A stretch of DNA of 64,000 bases from Microstegium vimineum. Its lineage: Eukaryota > Streptophyta > Magnoliopsida > Poales > Poaceae. The translations under genes were made by a program, and so were the position numbers. Under the pieces are notes generated by a model. It searched no databases. It was not told the origin of the DNA and saw only the letters and a list, made by a program, of their open reading frames with translations. Positions 34,532-49,500 of this stretch are shown piece after piece (position 1 is the first letter of the stretch; each line of letters starts with the position of its first letter). The stretch is from contig CM039126.1 in assembly GCA_022036555.1 (NCBI GenBank), positions 1 to 64,000 on the forward strand, written 5' to 3'.

Positions 34532-37500
34532 ATGGGCAGTACCCGGTCAGGAGGACCTCCTCCTTCTGCTGCTTCTCCAATCACCACAAGAAAGCTTGCC
34601 AATGGAAGGGAGACCAGGAGCACCGCAGCCGCAGCTGCTGCCAGTGCTCAGACACCAAACCTCAGGAGGTCCACTCGAGAAAATAAAGGAAAGCACAAAT
34701 CTAGACAACTTCCCGCCACGCCTTCCTCTCACAGATCTCCTAAAACGCCCACCAAGGATGCTGCTGCCATTGCTACCCCCAAATCCACATCCTCGCCAAA
34801 CAACCCAAAAGACTTGACAAAAAAGCCCACCAGAGTTACGAGCACAAGCGCTTCACCTCCTCCTTCAAAGCAAGATTCTAATTCTAATGGAACCTCAACG
34901 CCCGCCTCCAGCAAAAGAAAAACCCAAGATGATGCTCAGGCTGCCTCTACACCTTCCAAGAAGCACAAAAAGCTCATGCACGCAAAGAGCTACGTTGCGC
35001 GCTTCAATCTAAGAGAAGAAGAATCCGAGTCGCAAGGTACAGAATGTCATGCCATTTCATTCAATTAATTAATGACCTTTTTGCCCGATGAGTTCCTTTC
35101 TGGTTTCGCTATACCAGCTAATTACTTAGTTTCTTTGCTGAAAACATTACACCTATCAGCTTGCTTCAAAATTGTTTTAGTCTTCTTTGTTGTCGATTGC
35201 AATGTCTTGAAGCATCCTTAGTGTGCTGAGCCTTCTAAAACCAACCGATATCATAGTACTCCATGCATATCACTCTTGCTTAATCACCCTTTCATCGTCA
35301 TTCTGAGAGGGCTCATATAGCAATTTCAGGATGATGATTTCTATCACCTCTGCCTCCCTGGATGCTGATGCTTAGTTTTCATCCAAATACTGAAGGCTGT
35401 TATCTGTAAATTTTGTGATGCAGTGCCTGCTCCCCTAAGGGAGGATGAGGAAAACGCTTCTGAGGTGCAACCGGAAGGAGATGGTGCTGTTTTGGTGCAT
35501 GAAGAAAGTAATTCACCCGAACAACCCAACCAGGAACCTTCAAATGTGTCTGCTAGCGAGGTTTTGGGAGGTCACTCTTCTGACTTGCATGAAACTGAGG
35601 TGATATTGGAGGGAGATGGATTGAAGATTGGATCCCACCAGTCTGATGTTGTCTTAAAGGTTAGAGCTGCCATCCCTTCTCTAAAACCTGAGATTCAAAC
35701 AAGCCAGCTCTGTATTTATGCTGCTGACGAAATCAGTGCAGTAAGCAGCAGTTGGTTATCTACTACCGACAAAATCAATGCACTAAGCATTTTGGAAAGT
35801 AGTGATGTTACCTTCTTTTATCCGTTATTGGTATTAACTCCTAAGTAGCCTGAAAGAATTACATACATCTTCCAGAAATACACTCTTTATTTAAACCTGC
35901 AAATGTTATACTGCTTCTGGTGCTACTTACCTTAATGGATGAAGTATCCATCATGCACTCTTTTATCACTTGCTTCTTATGTCTGTTAGCTTTTTATGAC
36001 ACCCTAGTAGGGTAATACCTCCGAATGTTGTGTCTGATATATTTAGAAGTCTTGATTCTTTTCTGTTATTATCTGCTAATGCATATTGGAGACTTAAAGC
36101 AATGTTGCAATTTTTTGTACAGTCTTGCATCCTTACTGAGACGTGCTCACTAAATAAGGCAGTGGAAAGCATCCCCATGTTGGAAACTGGAGAGCAAGCT
36201 ACTTGTGATTCAAAGTATGCAAACTAAACTTTGCATATTATTTATGCCATTAGCTATATAGATTCTGTTTGATGCTGCTAATCATGCAGTCGGTATATCA
36301 GCTGATTCTGTAGTCACCTTCTGTATTGCAGCCAGACAGAATTGCAAAATAGTGCTTGCTCTACTGCTCATCATGAAGAGGTATTAATCAAATGAAGCTT
36401 CCATGATTTCTCATGCAGCATGTGTGTTTCCATTTCATGTTTTATTTATTGAGGTATAAGTAACCATGTGTTTGCAGTTAATGTTTCTTTTACCCTCCTC
36501 TAGGCCAGCAAGTCAGTGGAAGGTGGTGATTCTATGGGGATTCAAGGTGCATGCATTTCAAGGAATATTGAAACTATCCAATGTGATGAAACAGGTTACA
36601 ATGACAACATTTGTGTTGGTTGCAGAAGGAGGGAAATCTCAGATATTCTGAAGTAAGTTAATCTGCAGTATAATTAAGTTCTCTTTTTGCTTCATGTTCT
36701 TTTCTTAATACTGAAATATGGACCTATAGAATCAAAAAATGGAACATAATCATGCTAAAACTAAGTAGCTTCTGTGATAGATCCCCTCCCCCCCCGCCCC
36801 CCCCCCCCCCCCCCCCCCCTCCCATTCACTAGCACTATCTGGTTAGTTTACTCCTGTCATTGGTTGGCATTATAAGGCTATAGTTACTATGCCCATGTCC
36901 AGCATATTTATCTGTTTATTCCAGATGTCTTGCCTTTTATAATATACTGTTCAAGGTACTGTGCGTATAAAATCATAAGTGTTATAAGTTTGATCACTAG
37001 ATTAAAAACTATATAAGAATAAGTGTTATTTGGGATGTTGATATGGTCTTCAAAGTATAAATTTGACAACAAATCTTTTGTTGTATCTTTTTTAGTTCAT
37101 ATGATAGATTCAAAATGATAAAGCCGCCGTTAGTCAAACTTAAAATGGTTTGATGGCATCTTGCAATGGTACTTATTTTTGACTGGATGGAGTGAAGTTG
37201 TAGGTTATTACTGTCCTGGATCCTGGAAGACTATGAAGCTAGGTTTAGAGAGATTGTAGGCTACAGCTTGAGTTTGATTATTATAATAGTGAGATTTACG
37301 ATAATAGTGGTGAAGCTTGGTGAACCTCTTACAATATATGCGAAAAAAGAACTTCTAATATAGGAAGAAGTGAATGTAGGCAAACCCTAACAAATCCAGA
37401 AACAAGTGGTACAAAAGAATGCAGTAAAGCTTTCCTAAAATTGCATACTTCTTGCTATGACAAGTTTAGAATAAGTGCCTTTTTTTTTTCAAACGAGTGA

Positions 37501-40500
37501 TATGATTAATTGGTGAACACTGTTTCAAGGTTATTGAGCACTTTTTAGGCGACTGAACGATGCGATATCAGGTGAAAGATAAACATGTGTTTCTAGAACT
37601 TGACACCTTATATTCCTAGTGATTGATGCATCTTTCAAACATATGTTTTGTCTTTTGTGGAACAGTTCATCTCTAATACCATGTTGTAAATATGAAAATT
37701 GTATTCCATGCCTCATACTTGATTTGCAGGGATCTTAATAAAACTAAACCTCTTCTTCTTGATATAATGATACACGGAGAAAAAATAATAAACAACTCTC
37801 CTACGTGTTCGAGAAGAAAAAAAACTAAACCCTTTTTTATTTGGTAACAGGTCTTGTGGTGGAAAAGGATGTAAACGACATTACCATCTTTCGTGTATGG
37901 ATCCTCCCTTGGACGTGTCCCTAGGAATGTGGCTTTGCATAACGTGTATAAAAAAGAGGCTTCAGTTTGGTGTATATTCAGTCAGTGAGGGAATTGAATC
38001 TTTATGGGATGTCAAGGAAGGTAATTATATAATATAAAACGTATGAGTTTGTCTTCGATTGTTGTCATTCATTTATTAATTCTATTCTATCGCTTCTCCA
38101 TTTTAGGAGCGGAAAACAGTAAGCAATATTTTATTAAGTATAAAAATCTTGCTCATGTACATAATCAGTGGGTTTCAGAAAGTGATATAGTTGATAGCAC
38201 CCCGCAAGGTTCTGATCTTATCTCCAAATTTAGCAAGAGGATTCATAAAGAAAAGGTGACTACTCTTGTGATGAATCTCAATGCTTATCTTTTTTAGAGG
38301 ATGTTAGGCTCTGCAAAAGTATGCATGCTGATGGATTCCTTTCTGATTTTGATTTCTTAGACAATAAGGTGGAAGCAGGAATGGGCTGAACCACACCGTC
38401 TGTTGAAGAGAAGACTACTTATGCCTCCAAAAGAAGCTGAAGTTTTTTTTAATTCTCTGGGTGATAAATTTGTATACTGTAATGTCGAATGGCTAGTGAA
38501 ATGGAAGGATCTGGGCTACGAACATGCTACATGGGAACTTGAGTCTTCATCCTTTTTATGTACTCCTGAGGCCAAGGAGCTCAAAATGAGCTATGAGGAC
38601 CGCTTTAAAGCTGCAAGAAAAGCATCTGATCCTTCAAAAGTAGACAAGGTATGCCATAGAAAACATTTATTTGTATTAACTGGCACACTGCAACTTCATT
38701 TGACAAGAAAATGATAATAATCTATACATTTTCATCATTTGGGTTATATGCTCATCCCTTTGCTAGTCCACCACAACAATGAGCTTTATTAGTTCCAAGC
38801 AAGTTTGTTTTTTCTGCAGTTGTCTGGTCACATTGCTTTGTTAGGATACCTCTTGCAAATATCGAGCTCTATTAGTTCCAAGCAAAGTTTTTTTTTTCTT
38901 TCTGCTGTCTGCACATTAGACCATTTGAAGCATGTGTTCAGAATGACCCCATTGGATTCCCTGTGGATCTCTGTTATATTCTTTCATTCCAAACAGGCTC
39001 TAGATTGCTTAAAGATTTTACAATTTTCAGTAATGCTAAACTATCTATTTGCTATACAGGTTAAGGGGGGCATATTTCAGCAACTCCAGAGATTGCCAGA
39101 TGGTTGCCCTCCTGGTTTAGATGATGATCATTTGAGATCGCTTAACCAGCTTTGTGAGTTCTGGCACAATTCTCGTGGTGCTGTTCTCATTGACGATCAG
39201 GTAAAATAGAACTATCTAAATATTTTAGCCACCATGCATGAAAAAAGTATATTGATGTGTTTTATTGGCACCTTCCACTTAAGTTTTTGGATTCTCTAGA
39301 TTTAGTTGTGCTTCCATTTTTTGCTTGGCTTTTTATTAATTGAGGTTTATGGTTACTGGCATGTCAACTCTGCTGGTGCCCTTGTATTATGGCAATTTTT
39401 AATGCAGTATGGCGGAAACTTCGATTATTACATTGGTGTATTTTACACATATCATGGTTTAACTAATTAATTTATCTATTGTACAGGAGCGGGTAATTAA
39501 GACCATTCTTTTCGTGGCATCCATACTGCCTCACATCTGTCGACCACTCCTCATTGTCTCTACTACTACTCTCTCCTTGTGGGAGACTAAGTTCAATCGG
39601 TTGGCAGCATCCATCAATGTTGTTGTGTACAATGGGGAGAAAGATGTACGCAAATCAATTCAAGATCTGGAGTTTTATGAGGATGGTTCTGTGATGTTGC
39701 AAGTTCTCTTGTCCCACCCTGATGCCATCTCAGAGGTAATATTATTCTGTTAGACTCAGCTTGTCTAGTTTATATCCATTAAAAGAGCACCATTGCTTTC
39801 TTTAGATGCATTTTGCATTAATGTTATGAAACAATAAAGTTTACTTATCAAGTAATATATACCCTTTTGTTTCCTGTTTATTTCCATTATTATACAGGAC
39901 ATCGAAGCCATTGAACGGATTAGCTGGGAAGCAGTTATGGTCGATGATTTCCAAAACTCTAGAGTTTCAAAATGCCTTGAACAACTTAAGCGACTTCCTA
40001 CCAATTTTAGGATGGTTCTATTGAGTTCCTCACTAAAGGTGCTGCCACCAAACTTATATAGAATTCTTTTTGTACCACAAATGGGTCATATTTTCTTATT
40101 TTATTTTGCAGGAAAGTATTGCTGAGTACATTAATCTGCTGTCTTTCCTCAACCCTGAAGAAAATGGTACATTGAGTGTTTCAAATGGTGTTTATTTTGA
40201 TGCAGCTGGCACCCTAGCTGTTCTGAAAGCAAAACTTGCTCGTTATGTTGCCTTTGAGCGGAAGGCAGATTCTTCGAAGCTTTTAGAGTATTGGGTTCCT
40301 GCCCGCCTTTCACCAGTGCAACTAGAGATGTACTGTTACATATTACTATCAAACTCCCCAGCCCTTAGATCACATTCTAAAACAGATAATGTTGGTGCTC
40401 TCCGCAACATTCTTATATCCCTTCGGAAGGTTCGCTTTTAAAACTTCTTTGCATGCAATGACTTGTTTTAAAGTAGCAATTTAGCTGGACAATATGGAGC

Positions 40501-43500
40501 CTGCATGTACACTTTCATGCATGTATGCAGACAATTCTATTGATCTTCAGTTAATCCTTATGCAACAGTGTTGTGACCACCCTTATCTCGTTGATCAATC
40601 ACTGCAAAGCACACTTACCAAGGATCGCCCTGTAACTGATATCCTTGATATTGGAGTGCGTTCATGTGGCAAGTTGCTGCTTCTTGACAGAATGCTCCAA
40701 CAGATCAGGACTCAAGGTCTTAGAGTTCTTATTCTTTCGCAGGTGAGATGCCCATGGTATCATGCTTCCAATATTCTTTTACTTACAATCTGTGCATGTT
40801 GATTACTGTAAGGTCAGTCCGCTACTCCCTCCGTTCCAAAATTTGTGTCGTTTTAATTATGCCATAAGTCAAACTTCTTTAACTCTGACCAAGTTTATAT
40901 AAAAAAATGCACCAACGTCTACAACATCAAATTAGTTTCGTCAAATTCACCATGAAATATGTCTTCATAGTGCATTTATTTGGTATTGTAGATGCTAATA
41001 TATTTTCATCTAGACTTCGTCAAAGTTAGATAAGTCAAACTTATGACAACTAAAACGACCTACACTTTGGAATGGAGGGAGTACTATCTAAGCCTGAGTT
41101 TTTTGCAACCCCTGATTTTTAATTATTTTCCTACTTTATGCCTACCTTGCAGTTTCTTTCATTTTTACAAGTTAGTTAATCTTCCGTTCTGAGAAGGTAT
41201 CTAGCTTATGCACTCTTAGCATCCAAGTTCATTGGAAATAGCTGAGTGATACTGTTTAGTTATCTAACTTGCCTCAGTTACAAAATTATGAATAATAAAA
41301 AAGATGTAGTTGATTTTCAGTTCAAATTTCTAACACACATCTTTTTTTTTTAAGTAGATGTCCACAATGATTATTTTGGAGCATCTGTTTTGAATATCTC
41401 TGATTTGTTATTCTGACGCTAGATTACTTATGCTTATGATGCTGCTGTATTCTCCAGTTATTGTATTAACAATTCTTTTGGTCCAATCTTATTCAACTTT
41501 ATTTTTTGTGGTAGTCTGGTGGTGGATCTGGTAACCCTATGGGTGACATTTTGGATGACTTCGTTCGTCAGAGATTTGGTTACGAGTCATATGAACGTGT
41601 TGAACGTGGATTGCTACTGCAAAAGAAACAGACAGCAATGAATATGTTCAATGACAAAACTAAGGGGCGATTTATTTTCTTGATTGATAGTCGTGCATGT
41701 GGTCCAAGCATCAAGCTATCGTCTGTTGATGCCATCATCATATATGGTAGTGACTGGAATCCCATGAATGACTTGAGAGCCCTTCAGAGGGTCAGCATGG
41801 AGTCACAGTCTGAACCTGTGCCTATTTTTCGTTTGTATTCGTCTTGTACAGTGGAGGAAAAAGCTCTTATTCTTGCAAAGCATGATCATATTATGGATAG
41901 CAATATCCTGAATATAACCCCTAGCCTGAGCCATTGTCTGCTCAGTTGGGGTGCATCATTTCTCTTCAATAGACTTGAGGAGTTGCAGAACCCTAGTTAC
42001 TCAAATGTCTCTGGTGATGAGCTTTTCATGGATAATGTAGCTTCGGAGTTTTTAACAAAATTACTTGGCAAGGCTGAACTCAACACTGAATCAGGCAATG
42101 CAGCCATATCACAAGCTTACCTGCGTGGATCTTTCTATTCTAGAGCTATTGTTGTAGCTGGTGAGAGGGAGGGAATTTCATCAGTTGATGGTGATCTGCC
42201 AAAGTTCTGGGCCTACTGGTTAAGTTTACTTAATGGGAGGTCTCCTCATTGGCAACATATATCTGAGCCAGCACAAAGAAGCCGTAGAAAGATACATAAC
42301 ACGGAACAACAATTGAAAAACACAGAACAGTTGAAAATACCTACTGAAGAAACTGATGAAGCCAGAATAAAGCGTAGAAGAATTGGTGAAATCATGGATT
42401 CATCTTCAAAAGACCCACCTGGCAAAAACAAGGACACCATATTGCCTGAAAACAATACACCATCTAGTTCTCATCAAATATCAGTTGAAGATACATGGCA
42501 GGAACTAGGTATTACATCTGTAACTTATTTTTTGTGTTTAGTTTAGGTATGGATACTGCATTTTGCTAACACAGTTCTTCATGTAGAGCGAAACAATCTT
42601 CATGGCACACAAAAAGGTCTACATGTTCAACTCGAGCCAGAACTTTCGAAGTTATATAAGTTGCTGCAACTGCCGGTACTGCTACACATATTTAACTCTC
42701 TTTTTATTTTTTTAATCCTGTGTAAAATCATCTGTTAAATTTACACAAAATATAAGAGAGAATTTGGCTCTCTTAGGCTTTGGATGGTTAATATTTCTCT
42801 GCTCTGAACCATGTGTGAAATGTGTATTTTCCCTAGTCATTTATCAAGTTGACTCTTGATAAATATTGCTCTTTAAAATGAGAAAAATTGACCCATGATT
42901 TATTGTATTTTTAGTGTATCATCTGGAATCCATAAATATTTGAAAGTTTCCACTAGCTAGTTTATCTTAAGCAGATGTGATTATATTCTCAAATGTCATC
43001 TTCAATCCATAACCATAATGTTTGTTAGTTCCTACCAGCTACTTTATTTTAAGCATATTCTTCTTTCAGCATCCGGGGTCATGGGCAATGCTTGCCATTT
43101 CCATGTGTCTGCTGGCATGAAACTGATGTTGGTACCATCCGTGATAGTTCTTGTTTCGTTGTATCATGTCTAACTTGTTAGCATGGAACTAGAACATCTA
43201 TATTTTTATTGCTCATACGTTAAGTAGTAATCCAAAGCATAAGTCACAAGAGAGAAAAATCGCAGAAACATTTACCGTTGTCATCTCGCTCATGACTGCC
43301 GATACATAAGAATCATCGAGGGACTAGTGGCAATCACAGATTGATGCGGACCTAGCTTCTCAATGACCATATATTGCAGCAATGCATGCAGCATGAATCA
43401 TATAATCTCCAAGAAAATCGTTTTAGGTTAGAAGCAGGTACACGGATCCTATGCAGATCTAAACTTTAACAAAATATTTGTTAAAGAAAAATCAGAAAAG

Positions 43501-46500
43501 AAGAGATCATAGGCAGTGCTTCCTTAAAAAAAAAAAAATTCGGCCGGCAGGGGGTAATACAGCTCCCGGGCATTTTGCTAAGAAGAAGACCTCACGCATA
43601 CACAGCGGCACTGTAGCCCATGTGAGAATGACAACCACGGCCTGGGCCAGACCTTGGACATGTGCTTTGGCGTAGGACAGACGAGGGGATTTTTTAACCC
43701 TAGCCTGAGATTCGCTCTCATGGGAAAGCCCATTCACTAGGCAGTGCTGCCTTTTCTTTCATAAAGATCTATATTTTACAACTATCCACCTAGCTGCCAC
43801 ACAAGAGATTTAGAGAGTGGATCTGAGTGAGGCTCGACACCTGGGTGCTGCCATGGATGCCTCACTTCTTTTCGAGTCAAGAGGCCTGACCTTTGAGATC
43901 TCCAGTTTCTAATTATGTGGCCACTTTGTTTTGAAAATGTTAAAAGACTTAGTAAAGTTTGATCAACAATTAGTCAATTATATGCACGTTTAGTGTACAA
44001 AAGTTGCACCAGTGGACTCATATTCAAATTGCTTTTAAGATGATGCAGCAATTAATGACCATGGAAATGTTTTGCATCTTGGATCAGCAAAAAAAAAAGT
44101 GTAAACTGAAGTTATTGTTAAAGATAGTGGTCTCCTCTTGCATAATAACATACAAAATGACAAATGTGGTATTTGTAGCATGGATGCATTCAGGTCATAG
44201 ATCATTTTACCCTAAAAATTTCTGTCAAATTATGAAAACTGAAAGTTTACTTTATTTCATGTACTCAATTTTCAATCTAAGTTGATTGCTTTCATGGATT
44301 TAACAAATTTTGCAGGAGAATGTGAAATCCTTATGTGAGGAATTTCTCGAGTATATTTTGAAGAATCACCAAATCAGCCAAGAGCCTAAGGGCATACTGC
44401 ATGCATTCAATTTAGCTCTGGTTAGATAAAAATGTCTTTTTTTGTTTTGTTTTGTTTTTATTACTTTAATTTAGTTTGCTGCTAAATGCTTTTGTTCTTG
44501 TATTGTTCTTGCTTCAGTGTTGGCGTGCTGCTTCTCTCTCAAAGCATAAGATCAATCACACAGAATCACTCACGCTTGCTGTAAATAACTTAAACTATGA
44601 ATGCAAAGAAGAACTTGCTGAGTTTGTCTATGCGAAGCTAAAGATCCTTAAGAAGAAGTTTGCACGTAGAGCAGGGGAAGTGAGCAAGCAAAATTGTATG
44701 GCTTCAGTGAGCAACATATCAACTTGTGAACCTGGCACTTCAGTTAGACTGAGAAATGATGAGTTAATCCCTAGCCAGGTAACTTTAACTGATGGTAACT
44801 TTGAGAATGGTTCACATCACGAGGCTACAGGTGACTTTTGGGCTGAGGAGATGGTTTCGGGAGAGAAAGAAACGCTATCTGACCCAGTAACTCATGAAAG
44901 GGAACATTTATCGAGAGATGAACTCATCAACATAATGGATGAAAGAATTAAATTAGTTGACAAAGTTTTCTCTTTAAGAGGAAGGAGTATCCAGGATAAG
45001 CATTCAAACGAGGTTTCATTTTTAGAGATGCATAAGCAAAAGGAAGTGGCAAAACTCAAAGGAGCACGCAGTTTAGTTGTGGAGCATCTTCATAGTAGTC
45101 AAAATCACATTGCTCAAGCGGACAGGGATGGGAAAATAAAGCTAATAATTGAATGGTTTACTATGCTGCTGTATGCTTTTTTGAAACACATGAAATGCCA
45201 ACGTAACAGGCTTGACATGCAGCAATCAGCTTCCATGATCAAGGAGTCTCAATTGAAGGAAGAAACTCTTCAGGCAGTAAAATGTGTCCAATTAGATCAG
45301 AATTTTGATCAACACATTCCTTTACCAAATTTTGAATTTGCTATGGAAGAATTTAGGCATTTCAGGGAAGTAGTTGGTAGCTGCCATGTTCATGCAGCTG
45401 CTCTTGCACCAGAGTTATTGGATAACAATTCAGCAATGGAAATTACGTTGGTTCGAAGCGCAAATGCATCTGAAGTTATCGAAAAAGAAGCGCTAAATAG
45501 ACCTGCTGAAGTTATCGAAGAAGAAGCGCTAAATAGGCCTGCTGAAGTTATCGAAGGAGAAGCGCTAAATAGACCTGCTGAAGTTCTTGTTCAAGGTTCA
45601 GCATCAGAAGTTGTCGATCCATCAGTGAACGGGATTTGCAATTATTCTGATTGCATCAACTCACAAGGAGATGCATCTCTGTCTGTTCCTTCATTGGTTA
45701 GTAATCCTTAACTGACAATTCAGTTAACTATGTATGGTTTATTTACATGCAATATGTTGACAGTAGTTACTTTTTAGTTGCTTCCAAGCGACAAATGGTC
45801 ATTTTGAGCTAGAAAATTGTCATGTTGAACCTGTAAATCATCACATATTTCCTGAACAATGTTGCTCGTATGTAAGACCATCAGAGTTTCAGAAAGAAAT
45901 GTGAGATCTCCTCATGTCAGTATTTATGACCTCTGCTGTTTTTTTTTTCCTTTGGAAGTTAGTTAAGTTAATGTCCTTTCTCCTTTGTGATAGAGCACAA
46001 AGTGTAAGAAATATTTGTAAGCTTTCTAGTAGCCTAAACTAGGTGTGGCTTCTTTTCTTACTATTTCCATTTAGTAAAACCAATCTTAAACATGTTTACC
46101 ACTCTGTTAGTCTGTTCCCCTGGCATGTAGAGTTAGAACTGTATTTATTATTTTTTAGTTGTGTGCCTTTCGTATAGAAGAGTCCTCTGAATTTTTCTAA
46201 CCCGTGTCCTTGAATGTACCTGACTAGTGATATCCTTTCTTTTTCTTTGTTTGTATTATGTTGGTTTTCATTTGGTACAATCGGAGTGTTTCTTTACAAT
46301 TTATAATTTACTGGTGGATATCCTGCTTTTCTTTGCATGAGGGTCAGTGATTAGCACGCTGTGTTCATTTTTGAACTAATGTGCTAGAATAGTTGATTCA
46401 GATTATTGGGCTAACCCTAGAAGGGTAGCTATATAGTAGTAGCATACATGGGCCTCATGGGCCTGAATACATGTACTCCAACACCCTCCCGCAGTCTCAA

Positions 46501-49500
46501 CTACCGGCGCAACGGAGTTGCAGACTGGACAAGAAAGAAAACAAGAGCACACACATGAGCCCCCCACAGACGCAACTAGCCACTGCTGATGTTGAGGCTG
46601 GAGCGAAACTCGGAGAAGGTGGAGGACGGGAGGCCCTTGCTGAAGATGTCGGCAAACTGCGAGGTGGTCGGGACATGGAGGACCCGAACATCGCCGATGG
46701 CGACCCGATCACGAACAAAGTGGAGGTCGATCTCCACATGCTTGGTCCGCTGGTGCTGCACAGGGTTGGTGGAGAGGTAGACCGCACTGACGTTGTCGCA
46801 GTAGACAAGCGTGCTCCGAGAGAGGGGGCTGTGGAGCTCGGCAAGAAGCTGGCGGAGCCAAGAGGCCTCGGCCACGCCGTTCGCCACAACGCGGTACTCC
46901 GCCTCGGCACTGGAGCGGGAGACCACCGGTTGGCGCTTGGACGACCAAGACACCAGGTTGCCGCCTAGAAAGACGGCGTAGCCGGAAGTGGAGCGCCGAG
47001 TGTCGGGACACCCGGCCCAGTCGGCGTCAGTGTAGACCACAAGCTCGGTGGAGGAGGACCGGTGGAGTAGAAGACCGTAGTCGACGGTGCCGCGGAGGTA
47101 GCGTAGGAGCCGCTTGAGAGCGGTGAGGTGCGGCTCGCGAGGATCATGCATGTGGAGACATATCTGCTGGACCGCATAGGTGATGTCTGGCCTGGTGAAG
47201 GTGAGGTACTGAAGAGCACCGGCAAGACTCCGGTAAGCAGTGGGGTCAGTCACGGGGGTGCCCTCGGCCTCTGACAGCTTGGCCTGAGTGTCAACTGGAG
47301 TGGAACAGGGCTTGCAGTCAGTCATCCCAGCTCACTCCAAGATGTCACGAGGGTACTGTCGCTGGTGAAGGAGGAGTCCGGTGGGACGAGGCTCAACTGT
47401 GACCCCGAGAAAGTGATGCAACACACCCAGATCCTTCATAGCAAACTCCTGCTGAAGAGAGGTGATGATTCGCCGGAGGAGAGACAGGCTCGAGGCTGTC
47501 AGCACAATGTCATCAACATAGAGCAGCAGGTAGGCAGTCTCATCACCATGGCGATAGATGAACAGAGACGTGTCTAACTTGGCCTCCACAAAACCAAGTG
47601 TCAGCAAGAAAGCCGCAAACCGGGAGTACCACGCCCGAGGCGCCTGCTTGAGGCCGTAGAGAGACTTGTTGAGCCGGCAGACCATATCAGGGCGAGAAGA
47701 GTCAACGAACCCCGCCGGCTGACTGCAGTAGACCGTCTCCGTCAGAGTACCATGGAGAAAAGCATTCTTGACATCCAGCTGATGCACGGGCCAGGAGCGA
47801 GAGAGAGCCAGTGACAAAACCGTGCGGACGGTAGCTGGCTTCACCACTGGACTGAAGGTCTCGTCGTAGTCAACTCCAGGGCGCTGAGTGAAACCCCGGA
47901 GGACCCACCGAGCTTTGTACCGCTCGAGGGTACCATCAGCCCGCCTCTTGTGTGTCCAGATCCACTTGCCCGTGACGACATTGAAGCCCGGTGGATGAGG
48001 CACCAGGTCCCATGTCTGGTTGGCGAGGAGGGCCGCGTACTCCTCCATCGCGTGGCGCCAGTGAGGGTCCGACAAGGCGTCACGGACAGAGGAGGGTACC
48101 GGAGAGACCTGCTGCTGACCGGGCATCGCCGCAAGAGCCCGGGGCGGTAAGGAACCGGCCGCGCACCGCGTCACCATGGGGTGAACATGACGCGGGTGGC
48201 GGTGCAGGAGAGGCGTGTGGTACACGCCGTCGGGTGCAGCCGGAGGCGGCAGGGGCGGCGGTGTAGGCGTTGCCGGTGGAGAAGGAGCCCCCGATGGAGA
48301 CCGGGGCGGGGACGGCGGTGGGGCGGCCGGTGCTGGGTGTACCGGAGGCGGCCGCGGGCGACGCTGGTAGACACGCCCAAACCGCGCAGGCGGAGGCGGA
48401 ACGGCCGAGGGAGCGGTTCCCGAAACAGACGACCCCGCAGCCGATGGCCCGGCGTCGGGCGCAGGGCAAGCACCAGAAGGCGGCGGGCCGGCGTCCGGAC
48501 CCGTCGAGGGGCCGGAGAGTGGCGAGCCGGTGGCCGGGCACGACGGCTGGCACGGAGTAGTACCTGCAGGAAATGACAGCAAAGGTGGCTGGTCCACCGT
48601 GTCAGTGGGAAACAAGGAGAAGAGGTCCGGATGGGAGGTGGTGGAGAAAGGGAAGGTAGACTCGTCAAACACCACGTGACGAGAGATGATGACCCGACGA
48701 GAGGTGAGATCGAAGCAACGGTACCCCTTGTGATCAGGGGAGTACCCGAGGAAGACACACTGAGTCGAACGGGGTGCCAACTTGTGTGGAGCGGTGGCAG
48801 CGGTGTTAGGGTAACAGGCACACCCGAAGACACGAAGGTGTTCGTAGCGAGGAGGGGTACCGAAAAGAGTGGTGAGGAGTCGGAGTTGGACAGGCAACAG
48901 AAGGTAGGTGGAGGTGTGGAGACTCTCAGCCCAGAAACGAGTAGGAAGCAAAGCCTGGAAGAGAAGGGTCCCCATGGTGTCGTTCATGGTACGAATCATG
49001 CGCTCAGCCTTGCCATTCTGGGAGGAGGTGTAGGGACACGACATGCGGATCTGCATACCGTGAGAGAGGAAGAAGGCACGAGAAGTGTGGTTATCGAACT
49101 CACGCCCATTGTCACACTGGACGGCCTTGATGGTGAGACCGAACTGAGTAGACACCCAAGCGAAAAAGTGGAGGAGCGTGGAGAAAGCATCCGACTTGAC
49201 TCGCAAAGGAAAGGTCCATGAATAATGCGAGAAATCATCAACCACGACAAGGTAGTACTTATAGCCAGAAATGCTCATGACAAGAGACGTCCATAGGTCG
49301 CAATGGATGAGATCAAGCATCTGAGTCGCATGTGAAGTGGAGGTAGGGAAAGGAAGACGAACATGACGACCCAACTGGCACGCATGACACAGGTGCTCAT
49401 CGTGAGCTCGAGTACAAGGTACGGCGGAGCTCCGACTAAGCTGTGTCAGGGCGGCACAGCCAGGATGCCCGAGACGCCGGTGCCAAGTAGTGGAGGAAGT

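Noticed and set aside
35660..35848. Open extension of MOM1-like exon 2
   Set aside because: The donor at 35659/35660 restores phase with the next exon, and the extension has no similarity to the family; a retained-intron form cannot be excluded.
40531..40568. Alternative upstream starts for MOM1-like exon 13
   Set aside because: The acceptor at 40568 places CCDHPYLVD directly after LISLRK as in the family; the earlier acceptor at 40550 is in frame but adds six atypical residues, and that at 40530 is out of phase.
43478..43737. Open frames on both strands in the large MOM1-like intron
   Set aside because: Short, low complexity, no domain; the intron borders on either side are clear.
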